Shown here: piece by piece, positions 1 through 8,674 of the stretch | How the letters are laid out: each line of letters begins with the position of its first letter | How positions within the stretch are numbered: position 1 is the stretch's first letter | Origin: Bacillota bacterium | GTDB taxonomy: Bacteria > Bacillota > Clostridia > Lachnospirales > Lachnospiraceae | DNA length: 64,000 bases | Direction of reading: 5' to 3' | Assembly (NCBI GenBank): GCA_023436065.1 | Contig: JAEZKU010000017.1 | Span: 74,768-138,767 of the forward strand | Program-made: the position numbers and the translations under genes | Notes under the pieces: model-generated | Databases searched by the model: none | Told to the model about the DNA's origin: nothing | The model's input: the letters and a program-made list of their open reading frames with translations, nothing else

Positions 1-3000
1 TCGCCATCAGCATCAAATTAATCTGATTATAATTACTATCATCTTCCTCCGGGGTCTCACATTCATACTGGGTATGCAGGCTTTCCGTGATGTTAGAACC
101 ATCCGAGGTCTCCTCCGTGATATAATACTGGAGTGCTTCATGATAGAATAGTACGAACTCCTTCACGTGAATACCCATGAATGCATTATTCATCCTCTGA
201 GTCGTATACTCCCGATCCTGCTCACTAAGCAGCCGATAATGGATATAGACCTGCTTTCTCGGATCGGTGATATAAGTGATATAACACTTATCAACTACAC
301 GCTCCGGCAATTTCACCTGTTTCCGATACAACAGAAAGAAAGGAAGTATGATGTCCTTTTTCACAAAACGGTCTATCTGATACTCTATGAAATTCAATTC
401 ATTCTCAGTAAGCTTCCTATCCTCGCTGTAATATTTCAGCCAGGCAAGCAGGCAGATATCGTTTTCTTCATAGTTCAGCTCCCTCTTCATAATCGGGAAA
501 AGCTCCGTATTTATGACATGCAGATGAACCAGATAATTATATGCATAGAAGGATAGAAAAGCGCGAACCAGCTTATGATTGGTGACATCCCTGTAATAAT
601 CACTAAATACCAGGAAGCTCTCCTCCAGATACCCTTCCGTATAAAGCATTTGCATTAGGAGACGTTCCTCCAGAAGGTGGGTGTTAATCTCAAACCCCTT
701 CGCTGCTTTCCAGAGCCCATACATCTCCCGGGTTGCACCATTATAATAGTTAACCAGATAGCGAAGTATTGCTTCGTCATACTTATTATGGGAGAAAACA
801 TAATAACACAGATCCACCATAAGTTCATTTCTGTTTTCTGCCTCCGGTGTTAGCATCCAACCGGAGCACATCTTCACCAGCCTGTTGATCGTCACTCCTT
901 CAAAGCCAAAACTCTTAATCGCTTCCATTGCCTTATGATATAGAGAACGGATTACCATATACTCAAGATACCTAATGCGATCCATAGGTCTTAAAGCATT
1001 CAATTCCAGCTTGCTCAGATAATACTCCAATTGTTCATCCTGATAATTTTCATAGTAGTACTCAATAAGCGTCTGACAGCACTCCGTCGCATATTCCTTC
1101 GTAAGTCCCTCGAGCTGTAATACCTGCTTACGAAGTGCGATGGCTCCCTCATTGATAATGCGATAGCTCTGATAACGATCGAATAAATGCAACAACAACA
1201 TAGGATGGTTACTGTATTCCAGACAGTGGTTTTCATATTCTTCTGCTGTCAAAAATGCTGTTACCGTATAATCCACTGATTCAACATAACGATTTCCAAA
1301 GCTGTCTGATAAGAAGATTTCCGCATTACTTGTAAAAAGATCAATCTGAGCACAGCCCTGAAGCAGCATCTGCGTCTCTTCCATTCCAAGCTCCTTATGG
1401 ATCACAGTGACAGAGATCATATTGGGATTATCACAGACAAACTCCTGACGAAAAAGCACATAAGGCAAATGTCTTGATAGCTCTGCGTTTAGTAAGTTTT
1501 TGTTCAAAAACTCCTTATAAAGAACTGCCAGGTCCCGACTGATCTGGTGCTGTTCCAGCATCTTTGTCGCAAAGATCTCCATGCGCTTCCAATACGTACG
1601 GTAGATGGACTCATGTTTATCCTTATTCTTAACGATATTGGCATATAAAAATGCTTTCTTCGTATCACTCAAATTACTGTTATAAATGAAATACAGCAAT
1701 ACCGGCACTGCCAGAGGTTCTTCCATCGCAGAGCTTGCAGAATACATGTAGTATTCATAAAGCTCCGTGATACGAAGTTGTGCGTCCACTCCGAGCCGAT
1801 ACCACTCGAAGTATTTCTCTTCCTTCTTCATTCCTTTAATCAGAAGACAGCAGATGGCGGAAAGTATCTCCGGATCATCATATTCATCATACAGCCTGAC
1901 CAAGCCTTGAAAGATGACAGGATGGAAGCCCTTTCTTTTGTTTGCCAGATAAGTGTATTGGCCGGCTAGCTCCTTAGATATGATCCAGTTCTTGATTCCA
2001 TAATTCATAACCTGTATCTCAAAATCACTCAGTTCCCGCAGTAATACAGGTTCCTGATTAAAGATGCAAACTGCTTCATAATACAGGATGGGGCTGTGAC
2101 AACCCGCCTCAAATTGTTCCTTGATATCACTCAGCTTCTTACCGGAAGCTTTTGTATAACCACTGTCCAGATTTAGCAGAAACCAGAGAATTCTCCAATC
2201 TGTATTCCCATTCTCATAATAATAACGGATTGCTTCTGTTGCATTCTTTATGGTCTCCTCATCTTTCAGTAATAGAGCCTTCAGATACAGATATGCACAA
2301 TATTCATAGACCGATCTGCGTTTCAGCATTGCTTCACTCAAGGCAAAGTCCCCAATCAACTCTTCTGCGAGTTTCGTCTTGCCTGAGATAATAGCCAGAT
2401 GCGTCTTTAACAGCTCATTCAGTATGCTGTTAGGAGTTTCTGATAAATCATTTAGAATCGACTCAGCCTCTTCAATATAATGATTTAAGTCTATCCGGTC
2501 CAGTCGAAGGTTCAGATAATTGGCCATCATTCCGAATTCCAGCTTCTGCTGTAATCGATGATCTGACATCCTCTTAGACTCTTTTTGGCATTTACATCTG
2601 ACTTCAATCGTTATCGTCTGATGGGCAGTCTTAATCCAAATGTGTCCGAAATTATTACCGGCCCTTAAGAGTCCGGGATCAATAGTGAAGGATACCTGAT
2701 TGGTATTACCGATAAAGCGGTCCGCCCATAGAAACTTCTGCTCTAATTGAATAAATGCAGCATCCGTACTGACTCTGATTTCCGCATAGCCCCAATGATC
2801 CTTGGTCAGTGTGATCCGATCGCTAATTGCTTCATCAGATACCACATAATCCACCTGTGTCTTATCCACCACCAGTTGGATCATTGCCTTCTTATGTATC
2901 GCAATCAAAAACTCTTCCAAAGCCTGACTGGTTGAAAGACTTTTTATCAAATATCGGTAAATGTATCGAAAACGTTCTTCATTCGCAAGAAAGACTGCCT

Positions 3001-3451
3001 CAAAATCCTCCTGCTTGAACACTTTCTTAGCTTCCGACCAATCCATTCTGGCAAGATTGGTAAATTGGAATAAATCCTTAATCTTTCCCAATGAGGTCGT
3101 TACACTTGCTATCTCTATCTGCACATAATAAGGAAGCGTCTTTTCACCGCAATCACTTACAATGCAGACGTCTCCCTGTAAAGTCTCCCCGGCCTTCAAA
3201 AATGATGCATCGAAGGAATAATAAATTGTATTTGCTACATCGCAAAAGTAAGGTGTCTTTATCTGCAACAAACGACTGGAGGAATAGACTCTTCCCTCCA
3301 TCCCGCGCTCTGCACTGTTGCTGATGGTAAAGCTACCTTCATAAAGCTTGCCTGCTTCTACTGTGATTCTGATTTCCTCGTCGGTCAGGCATATAAAAGG
3401 AAGCTCATATTCAAAATTCCCTTTTGAAAACTGCTCGATCTTCTCCTTCAA
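1..3451 (-). CDS. Large DUF5717-type protein of unknown function (partial, C-terminus outside window)
   Basis: One open frame runs from a TTG start at 3451 to the left window edge with no stop, giving about 1150 residues of an incomplete protein. The start is chosen because an in-frame TGA lies about 15 codons upstream, a GGGGTG ribosome site sits just before it, and the protein begins LKEKIEQFSKGNFEYELPF. The first 330 or so residues look beta-rich, in Ig-like stretches (ITVEAGKLYEGSFTISN, then AGETLQGDVCIVSDCG). The rest looks like a long alpha-helical, TPR-like solenoid rich in Leu and Tyr. I see no signal peptide, membrane segment or catalytic motif. Size and composition match what I remember of the DUF5717 family of Lachnospiraceae, whose function is unknown. 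Family assignment is from memory. Confidence 0.75.
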   Translation of the reverse strand, partial: MKEKIEQFSKGNFEYELPFICLTDEEIRITVEAGKLYEGSFTISNSAERGMEGRVYSSSRLLQIKTPYFCDVANTIYYSFDASFLKAGETLQGDVCIVSDCGEKTLPYYVQIEIASVTTSLGKIKDLFQFTNLARMDWSEAKKVFKQEDFEAVFLANEERFRYIYRYLIKSLSTSQALEEFLIAIHKKAMIQLVVDKTQVDYVVSDEAISDRITLTKDHWGYAEIRVSTDAAFIQLEQKFLWADRFIGNTNQVSFTIDPGLLRAGNNFGHIWIKTAHQTITIEVRCKCQKESKRMSDHRLQQKLEFGMMANYLNLRLDRIDLNHYIEEAESILNDLSETPNSILNELLKTHLAIISGKTKLAEELIGDFALSEAMLKRRSVYEYCAYLYLKALLLKDEETIKNATEAIRYYYENGNTDWRILWFLLNLDSGYTKASGKKLSDIKEQFEAGCHSPILYYEAVCIFNQEPVLLRELSDFEIQVMNYGIKNWIISKELAGQYTYLANKRKGFHPVIFQGLVRLYDEYDDPEILSAICCLLIKGMKKEEKYFEWYRLGVDAQLRITELYEYYMYSASSAMEEPLAVPVLLYFIYNSNLSDTKKAFLYANIVKNKDKHESIYRTYWKRMEIFATKMLEQHQISRDLAVLYKEFLNKNLLNAELSRHLPYVLFRQEFVCDNPNMISVTVIHKELGMEETQMLLQGCAQIDLFTSNAEIFLSDSFGNRYVESVDYTVTAFLTAEEYENHCLEYSNHPMLLLHLFDRYQSYRIINEGAIALRKQVLQLEGLTKEYATECCQTLIEYYYENYQDEQLEYYLSKLELNALRPMDRIRYLEYMVIRSLYHKAMEAIKSFGFEGVTINRLVKMCSGWMLTPEAENRNELMVDLCYYVFSHNKYDEAILRYLVNYYNGATREMYGLWKAAKGFEINTHLLEERLLMQMLYTEGYLEESFLVFSDYYRDVTNHKLVRAFLSFYAYNYLVHLHVINTELFPIMKRELNYEENDICLLAWLKYYSEDRKLTENELNFIEYQIDRFVKKDIILPFFLLYRKQVKLPERVVDKCYITYITDPRKQVYIHYRLLSEQDREYTTQRMNNAFMGIHVKEFVLFYHEALQYYITEETSDGSNITESLHTQYECETPEEDDSNYNQINLMLMA

Positions 3452-3509
3452 TCTATCACCCCAAGCTGTTATTTTACCGGTTCAGAAACATAGTCCTCTT
3501 AACATATAT

Positions 3510-3537
3510 TTGCATTTTAAAAAATATTAGCTATAAT
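3510..3537 (+). promoter_or_regulatory. Promoter for the CobD-like gene
   Basis: TTGCAT (3510-3515) and a perfect TATAAT (3532-3537) are separated by 16 bp, about 65 bp before the ATG at 3603. The AT-rich leader between them and the start ends in a GGGAGG ribosome site. No cobalamin riboswitch is visible in this leader. The divergent DUF5717 gene starts about 60 bp to the left. Confidence 0.65.
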
Positions 3538-3602
3538 AATAATGATTATAATTCAACAGTGAAAAAAAATCCAGTATTTATCATAAATCGGGAGGGTATT
3601 AC

Positions 3603-4700
3603 ATGATTAAGCATTCAGATCATTTTCACGGAAGCGACTTGGAGACTATCGAGAAGGTTTATGGCATAAAAAAAGAGGATATCGTCAGCTTTTCTGCCAA
3701 TGTCAACCCCCTTGGAATCTCACCAAAGCTTAAGACTACGCTGTCTGAACAGGTCGATGCAATTATGAGCTATCCCGATCGGGAATATACCTCTCTTCGT
3801 AAAAAGATAGCCGACTATGTGCATACAGATATCGAGAATATTCTTGTGGGAAACGGCTCCACGGAATTGATCTCACTGTTTATCCAGATTAAGCATCCGA
3901 AGAAGGCTTTAATTATAGGTCCCACGTACTCTGAATATGAACGTGAGGTATCTCTCGGCGGCGGAACCACCCGTTACTACCGCCTGGAAGAGGAGAATAA
4001 TTTTACACTGGATATCCCTTCTCTGGAGGAAGAGTTAACCTCGGATGTGGATCTTCTAGTCATCTGCAATCCGAATAATCCAACCTCCTCAGCCATTTCC
4101 CGCAATGATATGCGCAAAATCCTGGACATCTGCAAGCAGAAGGGCATCTTTGTCATGATCGACGAAACCTATGTGGAGTTTGTTGAGGATATTGCCAAGA
4201 TAACCTCCGCTCCTCTTACCGGCTATTATAATAACGTGATCATCCTGCGCGGTATCTCCAAATTCTTTGCTGCTCCGGGACTTCGTCTCGGTTATGCCAT
4301 CTGCGGAAATGCTGATTTGATCAAGGAGATTGATCAACGTAAAAATCCCTGGACGATCAATAGTCTGGCTGCTATTGCAGGTGAGATCATGTTCACGGAT
4401 GAGGACTATATAAAAGCAACCCGCTCCCTGATTGCCAAGGAACGGGCTCGTATCTGCAAATTACTGGATAACTGCAGTAATGTACAATATTATCCTCCGA
4501 CAGCTAATTTCATCCTTGTGAAGATCCTAAAGGAGGAGGTCACCTCCATGGATTTATTTGAAGCTGCTATCCGCAAGGGCTTGATGATTCGGGATTGTTC
4601 CACATTTCCCTTCCTGAATAATAAATTCATCCGTTTCTGCTTCATGACACCGGAGAAAAATGATGCACTGCTGAATATCCTGCTGGAAGTGCTAAGATAA
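3603..4700 (+). CDS. CobD-like / HisC-like PLP-dependent aminotransferase (threonine-phosphate decarboxylase family)
   Basis: A 365-residue fold-type I PLP enzyme. The N-terminal FSANVNPLG motif is typical of CobD, the threonine-phosphate decarboxylase that makes the aminopropanol phosphate arm of cobalamin. NPNNPTS (about residue 157) and the Schiff-base lysine in GISKFFAAPGLRLGY (K220) are conserved in the CobD and histidinol-phosphate aminotransferase families. The start has a strong GGGAGG site. No other cobalamin or histidine gene lies nearby, so the true substrate cannot be told from context. The gene converges on the CPBP protease gene with a 12-bp gap and no obvious terminator. CobD-like is preferred over HisC because of the N-terminal motif. 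Confidence 0.8.
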   Translation: MIKHSDHFHGSDLETIEKVYGIKKEDIVSFSANVNPLGISPKLKTTLSEQVDAIMSYPDREYTSLRKKIADYVHTDIENILVGNGSTELISLFIQIKHPKKALIIGPTYSEYEREVSLGGGTTRYYRLEEENNFTLDIPSLEEELTSDVDLLVICNPNNPTSSAISRNDMRKILDICKQKGIFVMIDETYVEFVEDIAKITSAPLTGYYNNVIILRGISKFFAAPGLRLGYAICGNADLIKEIDQRKNPWTINSLAAIAGEIMFTDEDYIKATRSLIAKERARICKLLDNCSNVQYYPPTANFILVKILKEEVTSMDLFEAAIRKGLMIRDCSTFPFLNNKFIRFCFMTPEKNDALLNILLEVLR

Positions 4701-4712
4701 CTTATTGTTTGC

Positions 4713-5675
4713 CTAAAGTTTTCCTATCCCTGTCAGCGATATTAAGAACATGATGAACAGAAAGAAGATCATTCCCAAGGAGGTTAATGCATGTTTCAGG
4801 CCAAAGGCCTTGTTTTCCCTGAAATATGCAGCGATCTCCTTCCGTTTTATCACAAAAATCACCACTGTACACAACCCGAAAAATCCCTCAATGGACATAA
4901 ATAAAATCGTCTGTGTCGTGTCATTTAACCCGGATACAGCATAGGACATCAAATCATTGAATAGGCAATTATTGATCAGGTGAAGTGCGATTGCCCATTT
5001 GAGTGAGTATTCCATAGCAACATATCCCAGAACAACTCCCACCAGAAAAGCAAAGAATCCTTGCACCAGATTCCCGTGATAAGCCCCAAAGATAATCGAA
5101 GAAACTATGATTGCAAACTGTTTTCCATATCTCTCCAAACCTCTCATCACGAGCCCCCTGAAGATGATTTCTTCCACAATCGGTCCAAAGACAGAAGCAT
5201 AAAGAAACATGGAAATCGTCGCACTCGCCGAACTTGCACTCTCAATCGCTTTGCTTAGCGTATAGCCAAACTGATTAAAAAGCTTTTCTGCACCGGTGCT
5301 GATTAGTATATTAATCAGCTGTACACTCATAAAACAGCAGAGCAGCATGAAAAAATCCGATCGTCTCATAGCTTTATTGACTACCGTCAGCTTTCTTCTT
5401 ACCACTCCCTTACACAATAAAAATAAAATCGGAAGGCCAAAACAAATATTGATTAGATATGGAATTCCTGTCTTTGTCGCATCGGTATTTATAGTAGTCA
5501 TCATTGCGTCAATGGTTTTCCCATCTATGATTGCTCCCTTTGCCAAATAACCGAAGATATAGATGATAAAGCCGATGAAACCGATCAACAGATATAATAG
5601 AAGCCCCCCGGTAAACGTATTGACATCCTTCTTTATTAGTTTTCTGTCGTCCAACATGAGCACTTCCCCCTTCAT
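4713..5675 (-). CDS. CPBP family intramembrane glutamic endopeptidase (CAAX protease-like)
   Basis: A multipass membrane protein with the CPBP/ABI motifs: the EExxxR motif in PIVEEIIFRGLVMRG, a following FGAYHGNLVQG with the second-motif histidine, and a third helix HLINNCLFN. In this family (Rce1-like) these Glu and His residues form the active site of an intramembrane protease. I place the start at 5675 (MKGEVLMLDD) because GGGGG lies 5-9 bases before that ATG. The frame extends to a TTG at 5723 without a convincing ribosome site, and an ATG further in is also possible. Substrate unknown. Family members act in peptide maturation, immunity to self-made peptides or protein secretion, but no bacteriocin gene is visible here. 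Confidence 0.85.
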   Translation of the reverse strand: MKGEVLMLDDRKLIKKDVNTFTGGLLLYLLIGFIGFIIYIFGYLAKGAIIDGKTIDAMMTTINTDATKTGIPYLINICFGLPILFLLCKGVVRRKLTVVNKAMRRSDFFMLLCCFMSVQLINILISTGAEKLFNQFGYTLSKAIESASSASATISMFLYASVFGPIVEEIIFRGLVMRGLERYGKQFAIIVSSIIFGAYHGNLVQGFFAFLVGVVLGYVAMEYSLKWAIALHLINNCLFNDLMSYAVSGLNDTTQTILFMSIEGFFGLCTVVIFVIKRKEIAAYFRENKAFGLKHALTSLGMIFFLFIMFLISLTGIGKL

Positions 5676-5837
5676 AGGATCCCCCTTTTTCAGCATATAC
5701 GAATATCCAAAAATGTCTGCCAATTTAGTATAATCATTTCCTTATATTACCACATTCACTTAGGATCTGCAATCTGATAGATGATGATTTCATTTTGTGT
5801 TTTTTCAATCTTATGAAAAACTTAAGAATTATAGTAA

Positions 5838-5898
5838 TTGACATCCATCACTCATATGCTATAATACATTCTATTCATTAATTAGGTGCCTAATTAAT
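5838..5898 (+). promoter_or_regulatory. Consensus promoter and palindromic operator of the MarR-ABC exporter operon
   Basis: TTGACA (5838-5843) and TATAAT (5860-5865), both perfect, are 16 bp apart. A perfect inverted repeat with 10-bp arms ATTAATTAGG and its complement around a TG centre covers 5877-5898, right at and after the expected transcription start near 5872. This is where a MarR repressor would block transcription. The start codon of the MarR gene is about 70 bp downstream. That this MarR binds the site is inferred. Confidence 0.8.
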
Positions 5899-5970
5899 TT
5901 TAGTTTAATATAAGTATCATAATTCGGCCCTTTTGCAGGAAATTGAATTAAGGAGGAGATATCGGAAATA

Positions 5971-6393
5971 ATGAAAGTTGAGGTAAAACAGATCCTGGGA
6001 ACCTTCATGGAAATCATGAAGCTGCTACATCAGCAAACTCATCATAAAGTAGGGGATAGGCATATCTATCCCGGTCAACCGAAATTACTTTCTCTGATCA
6101 GAGCGAATGAGGGAATAACCCAGAAGGAATTATCGCACAAAAACTGTGTGAAACCTGCTACAATCACAGGCATGCTGAGCAAACTGGAAGCCCAACATTT
6201 AGTTTATCGGGTACCTGATGAAGCAGATAAACGTATCATGCGTGTCTATCTGACTAAGGAAGGGCACCATTTTGCCGAGCATTCCGATCATTTGATTGAG
6301 AAACTGGCAGATCAGCTCTTCCAAGGCTTTAGCGAGGAGGATTTGCATACCCTGCTTAGGCTGATAGAAAAGGCTCGCAACAATCTGAAATAA
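5971..6393 (+). CDS. MarR family transcriptional regulator
   Basis: A 140-residue winged-helix protein with the expected MarR layout: an N-terminal dimerisation helix, HTH in GITQKELSHKNCVKPATITGMLSKLEAQ (split here by eye into recognition helix and wing), and the wing with the conserved DEADKR..RVYLT. An AAGGAGGAG ribosome site precedes the ATG. It is the first gene of an operon with two ABC exporter subunits 37 bp downstream, and its promoter carries a perfect palindrome at the transcription start. The simplest reading is an autorepressor that also controls the exporter and is relieved by a small toxic ligand. Confidence 0.92.
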   Translation: MKVEVKQILGTFMEIMKLLHQQTHHKVGDRHIYPGQPKLLSLIRANEGITQKELSHKNCVKPATITGMLSKLEAQHLVYRVPDEADKRIMRVYLTKEGHHFAEHSDHLIEKLADQLFQGFSEEDLHTLLRLIEKARNNLK

Positions 6394-6430
6394 GTTACCC
6401 TGTCAATCCTACATTAAGAAAGGAAATCTT

Positions 6431-8674
6431 ATGTTTAAGCTACTTAAATTCTTGAGAAAGTCGAACACAGTGCTGATGTTTGTTGTGTTCCTTTTGATAT
6501 TACAGGCAGCCTGTGACCTATCGCTGCCTACTTATACTTCCGATATCATCAATGTCGGTATCGCCAAGAATGGTATCGATGATACTGTCCCAACCGTAAT
6601 CCGTCAATCTGAGATGGATCGATTGTCCTTGTTTATGACCGAGGAAGAGAAAAACACCGTCTCTCCTCATTATACTCTCATTACTCAGGATAACACAACC
6701 AATCAGGAATGGAAGGATTATCTGGACAAATATCCTGTACTAAGCACCGAACCTCTTCTCCTATGGGACGGAGCTGAGGAAACTGCGGTAGCGGACGCTC
6801 TGTCCGTTCCGATGATCCTGGTGCTGGGCTTTGAGGGAGACAACACTACTTCAACATCTATGAAGGATCAGCTGCTGGCTAATCTTCCGGAGCAACTGAC
6901 TCAGGGTAATACCGATCTCTTTGCCATTCTGACCATGTTACCGGCTGAAAGCAAAACAGCACTGGTGACAGAAATTCGAAAGCAGACCGAAGCCTTGCCC
7001 TCGATGATTACGACTGCCAGTGCCGGAACCTTTATTAAAGGGGAATATCAGGCAGTCGGTATGAATATTAACCACATCCAGACGAATTACCTGCTGATTG
7101 TTGGTTTAAAGATGATAGGAATCGCTCTTGCTGCAATGGTAGCCTCCATCCTGGTAACCTTCTTTGCTTCCAAGGTGGCCGCTAATATGGGAAGGGACTT
7201 ACGAAGCGATGTATTTAACAAGGTGCTAGCCTTCTCCAACAGGGAAATGGATCAATTTTCCACTGCTTCCCTGATCACCAGAAGTACCAATGACATCCAA
7301 CAGGTGCAGAACCTGATTGTAATGCTGATCCGTATTGTGATCTATGCTCCGATCCTGGCAATCGGCGGTATCCTTAAGATTGTCAACACGAATGTATCCA
7401 TGTCCTGGATCTTAATCCTTGGTGTAGCTGCTATCTTCCTTCTGCTCGGCGTTCTCCTAATCGTAGCAATGCCGAAATTCAAGCTGATGCAGAAGCTGAT
7501 CGATCGCATCAACCTGGTAATGCGTGAGATCATCACCGGTCTTCCGGTCATTCGTGCGTTCAGTACCGTGAAACATGAAGAGAAGAGATTTGACAAAGCG
7601 AATGTTGACTTAACAAAGAATATCCTTTTTGTCAGCCGTGTTATGACCTTCCTCTTCCCGCTTCTTTTTCTCCTGATGAATTTGATCTCCATCCTAATCA
7701 TCTGGGTCGGTGCGCATAAAATAGATGCGGGCTTGATGCAGGTCGGGGATATGATCGCATTTATCCAATACACGATGCAAATCATCATGTCCTTCCTGAT
7801 GCTGACCATGATCTCTATCATCTATCCCCGTGCCGCAGTTGCAGCCGGTCGAATTGATGAGGTATTAACGACAAAGACGACGATTTCAGATCCCGACACA
7901 GAGCAGCCGATGAACTCCTCCTACCGCGGATTGCTGGAATTTAAGAATGTTTCCTTCCGATATCCGAATGCTGAGGAGGATGTGCTGTCCGATATCAGTT
8001 TTACTGCAAAACCCGGTGAGACAACAGCCATCATCGGCAGTACAGGAAGCGGTAAAACAACCTTGATCAACCTAATTCCCAGATTTTATGACGCAACCGG
8101 CGGAACCATACTGCTGAATGGGACGGACATTACCAAGATGAAACAGCATACCCTCAGAGAAAGGCTCGGTTTTATCCCTCAGAAGGGTACACTCTTCACC
8201 GGGACGATAGGATCGAACATCAAGTTTGGTGCTCCGAAGGCTACTACTGAGGAGATAAAGCTTGCCGCCAGAATTGCACAAGCCGAGGAATTTATCGATG
8301 ACAAACCGGAGGGCTACGAGGCTCCGATTTCCCAAGGTGGTACCAATGTATCCGGTGGTCAGAAGCAGAGACTTTCCATTGCCAGGGCAATAGCAAAGAA
8401 ACCGGAGCTCTATATATTTGATGACAGCTTTTCGGCTTTGGATTATTCGACAGACGCAAAGCTTCGGAAGACTCTGAAGGAGGAGCTTTCAGACAGCACC
8501 ATCCTGATTGTAGCACAGAGGATCAGCACCATCATGAATGCAGAGCAAATCCTTGTACTGGATGATGGACGTATCGTAGGAAAAGGAACCCATAAAGAGC
8601 TATTAAGAAATTGCGAAGTATATCAACAGATTGCTTCTTCCCAATTATCAGAGGAGGAATTGAATTATGAGTAG
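6431..8674 (+). CDS. Heterodimeric ABC exporter subunit 1 (membrane-NBD fusion, degenerate ATP site)
   Basis: A 747-residue half-transporter: TM helix 1 (about residues 13-35), an unusually long extracytoplasmic segment of about 170 residues before TM2 (about 215), four more helices, then the ATPase domain. Walker A GSTGSGKTT is near residue 535 and the signature motif is canonical (VSGGQ, about 638). The Walker B end reads FDDSFSALD, so the catalytic Glu is Asp, and the switch His is Gln (IVAQR). These changes are typical of the non-hydrolysing site in asymmetric exporters such as TM287/288 and BmrCD. The stop codon overlaps the start of the second subunit by 8 bp, implying translational coupling. 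Likely drug or lipid export; substrate unknown. Confidence 0.92.
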   Translation: MFKLLKFLRKSNTVLMFVVFLLILQAACDLSLPTYTSDIINVGIAKNGIDDTVPTVIRQSEMDRLSLFMTEEEKNTVSPHYTLITQDNTTNQEWKDYLDKYPVLSTEPLLLWDGAEETAVADALSVPMILVLGFEGDNTTSTSMKDQLLANLPEQLTQGNTDLFAILTMLPAESKTALVTEIRKQTEALPSMITTASAGTFIKGEYQAVGMNINHIQTNYLLIVGLKMIGIALAAMVASILVTFFASKVAANMGRDLRSDVFNKVLAFSNREMDQFSTASLITRSTNDIQQVQNLIVMLIRIVIYAPILAIGGILKIVNTNVSMSWILILGVAAIFLLLGVLLIVAMPKFKLMQKLIDRINLVMREIITGLPVIRAFSTVKHEEKRFDKANVDLTKNILFVSRVMTFLFPLLFLLMNLISILIIWVGAHKIDAGLMQVGDMIAFIQYTMQIIMSFLMLTMISIIYPRAAVAAGRIDEVLTTKTTISDPDTEQPMNSSYRGLLEFKNVSFRYPNAEEDVLSDISFTAKPGETTAIIGSTGSGKTTLINLIPRFYDATGGTILLNGTDITKMKQHTLRERLGFIPQKGTLFTGTIGSNIKFGAPKATTEEIKLAARIAQAEEFIDDKPEGYEAPISQGGTNVSGGQKQRLSIARAIAKKPELYIFDDSFSALDYSTDAKLRKTLKEELSDSTILIVAQRISTIMNAEQILVLDDGRIVGKGTHKELLRNCEVYQQIASSQLSEEELNYE

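Noticed and set aside
167..3324. Several plus-strand frames of 60-130 codons at the left edge
   Set aside because: They are antisense to the uninterrupted minus-strand DUF5717-type frame that runs off the window edge.
7342..7821. Minus-strand frame of 159 codons inside ABC exporter subunit 1
   Set aside because: Antisense to TM and coupling-helix sequence; Arg/Ile-rich composition is typical of a shadow frame.
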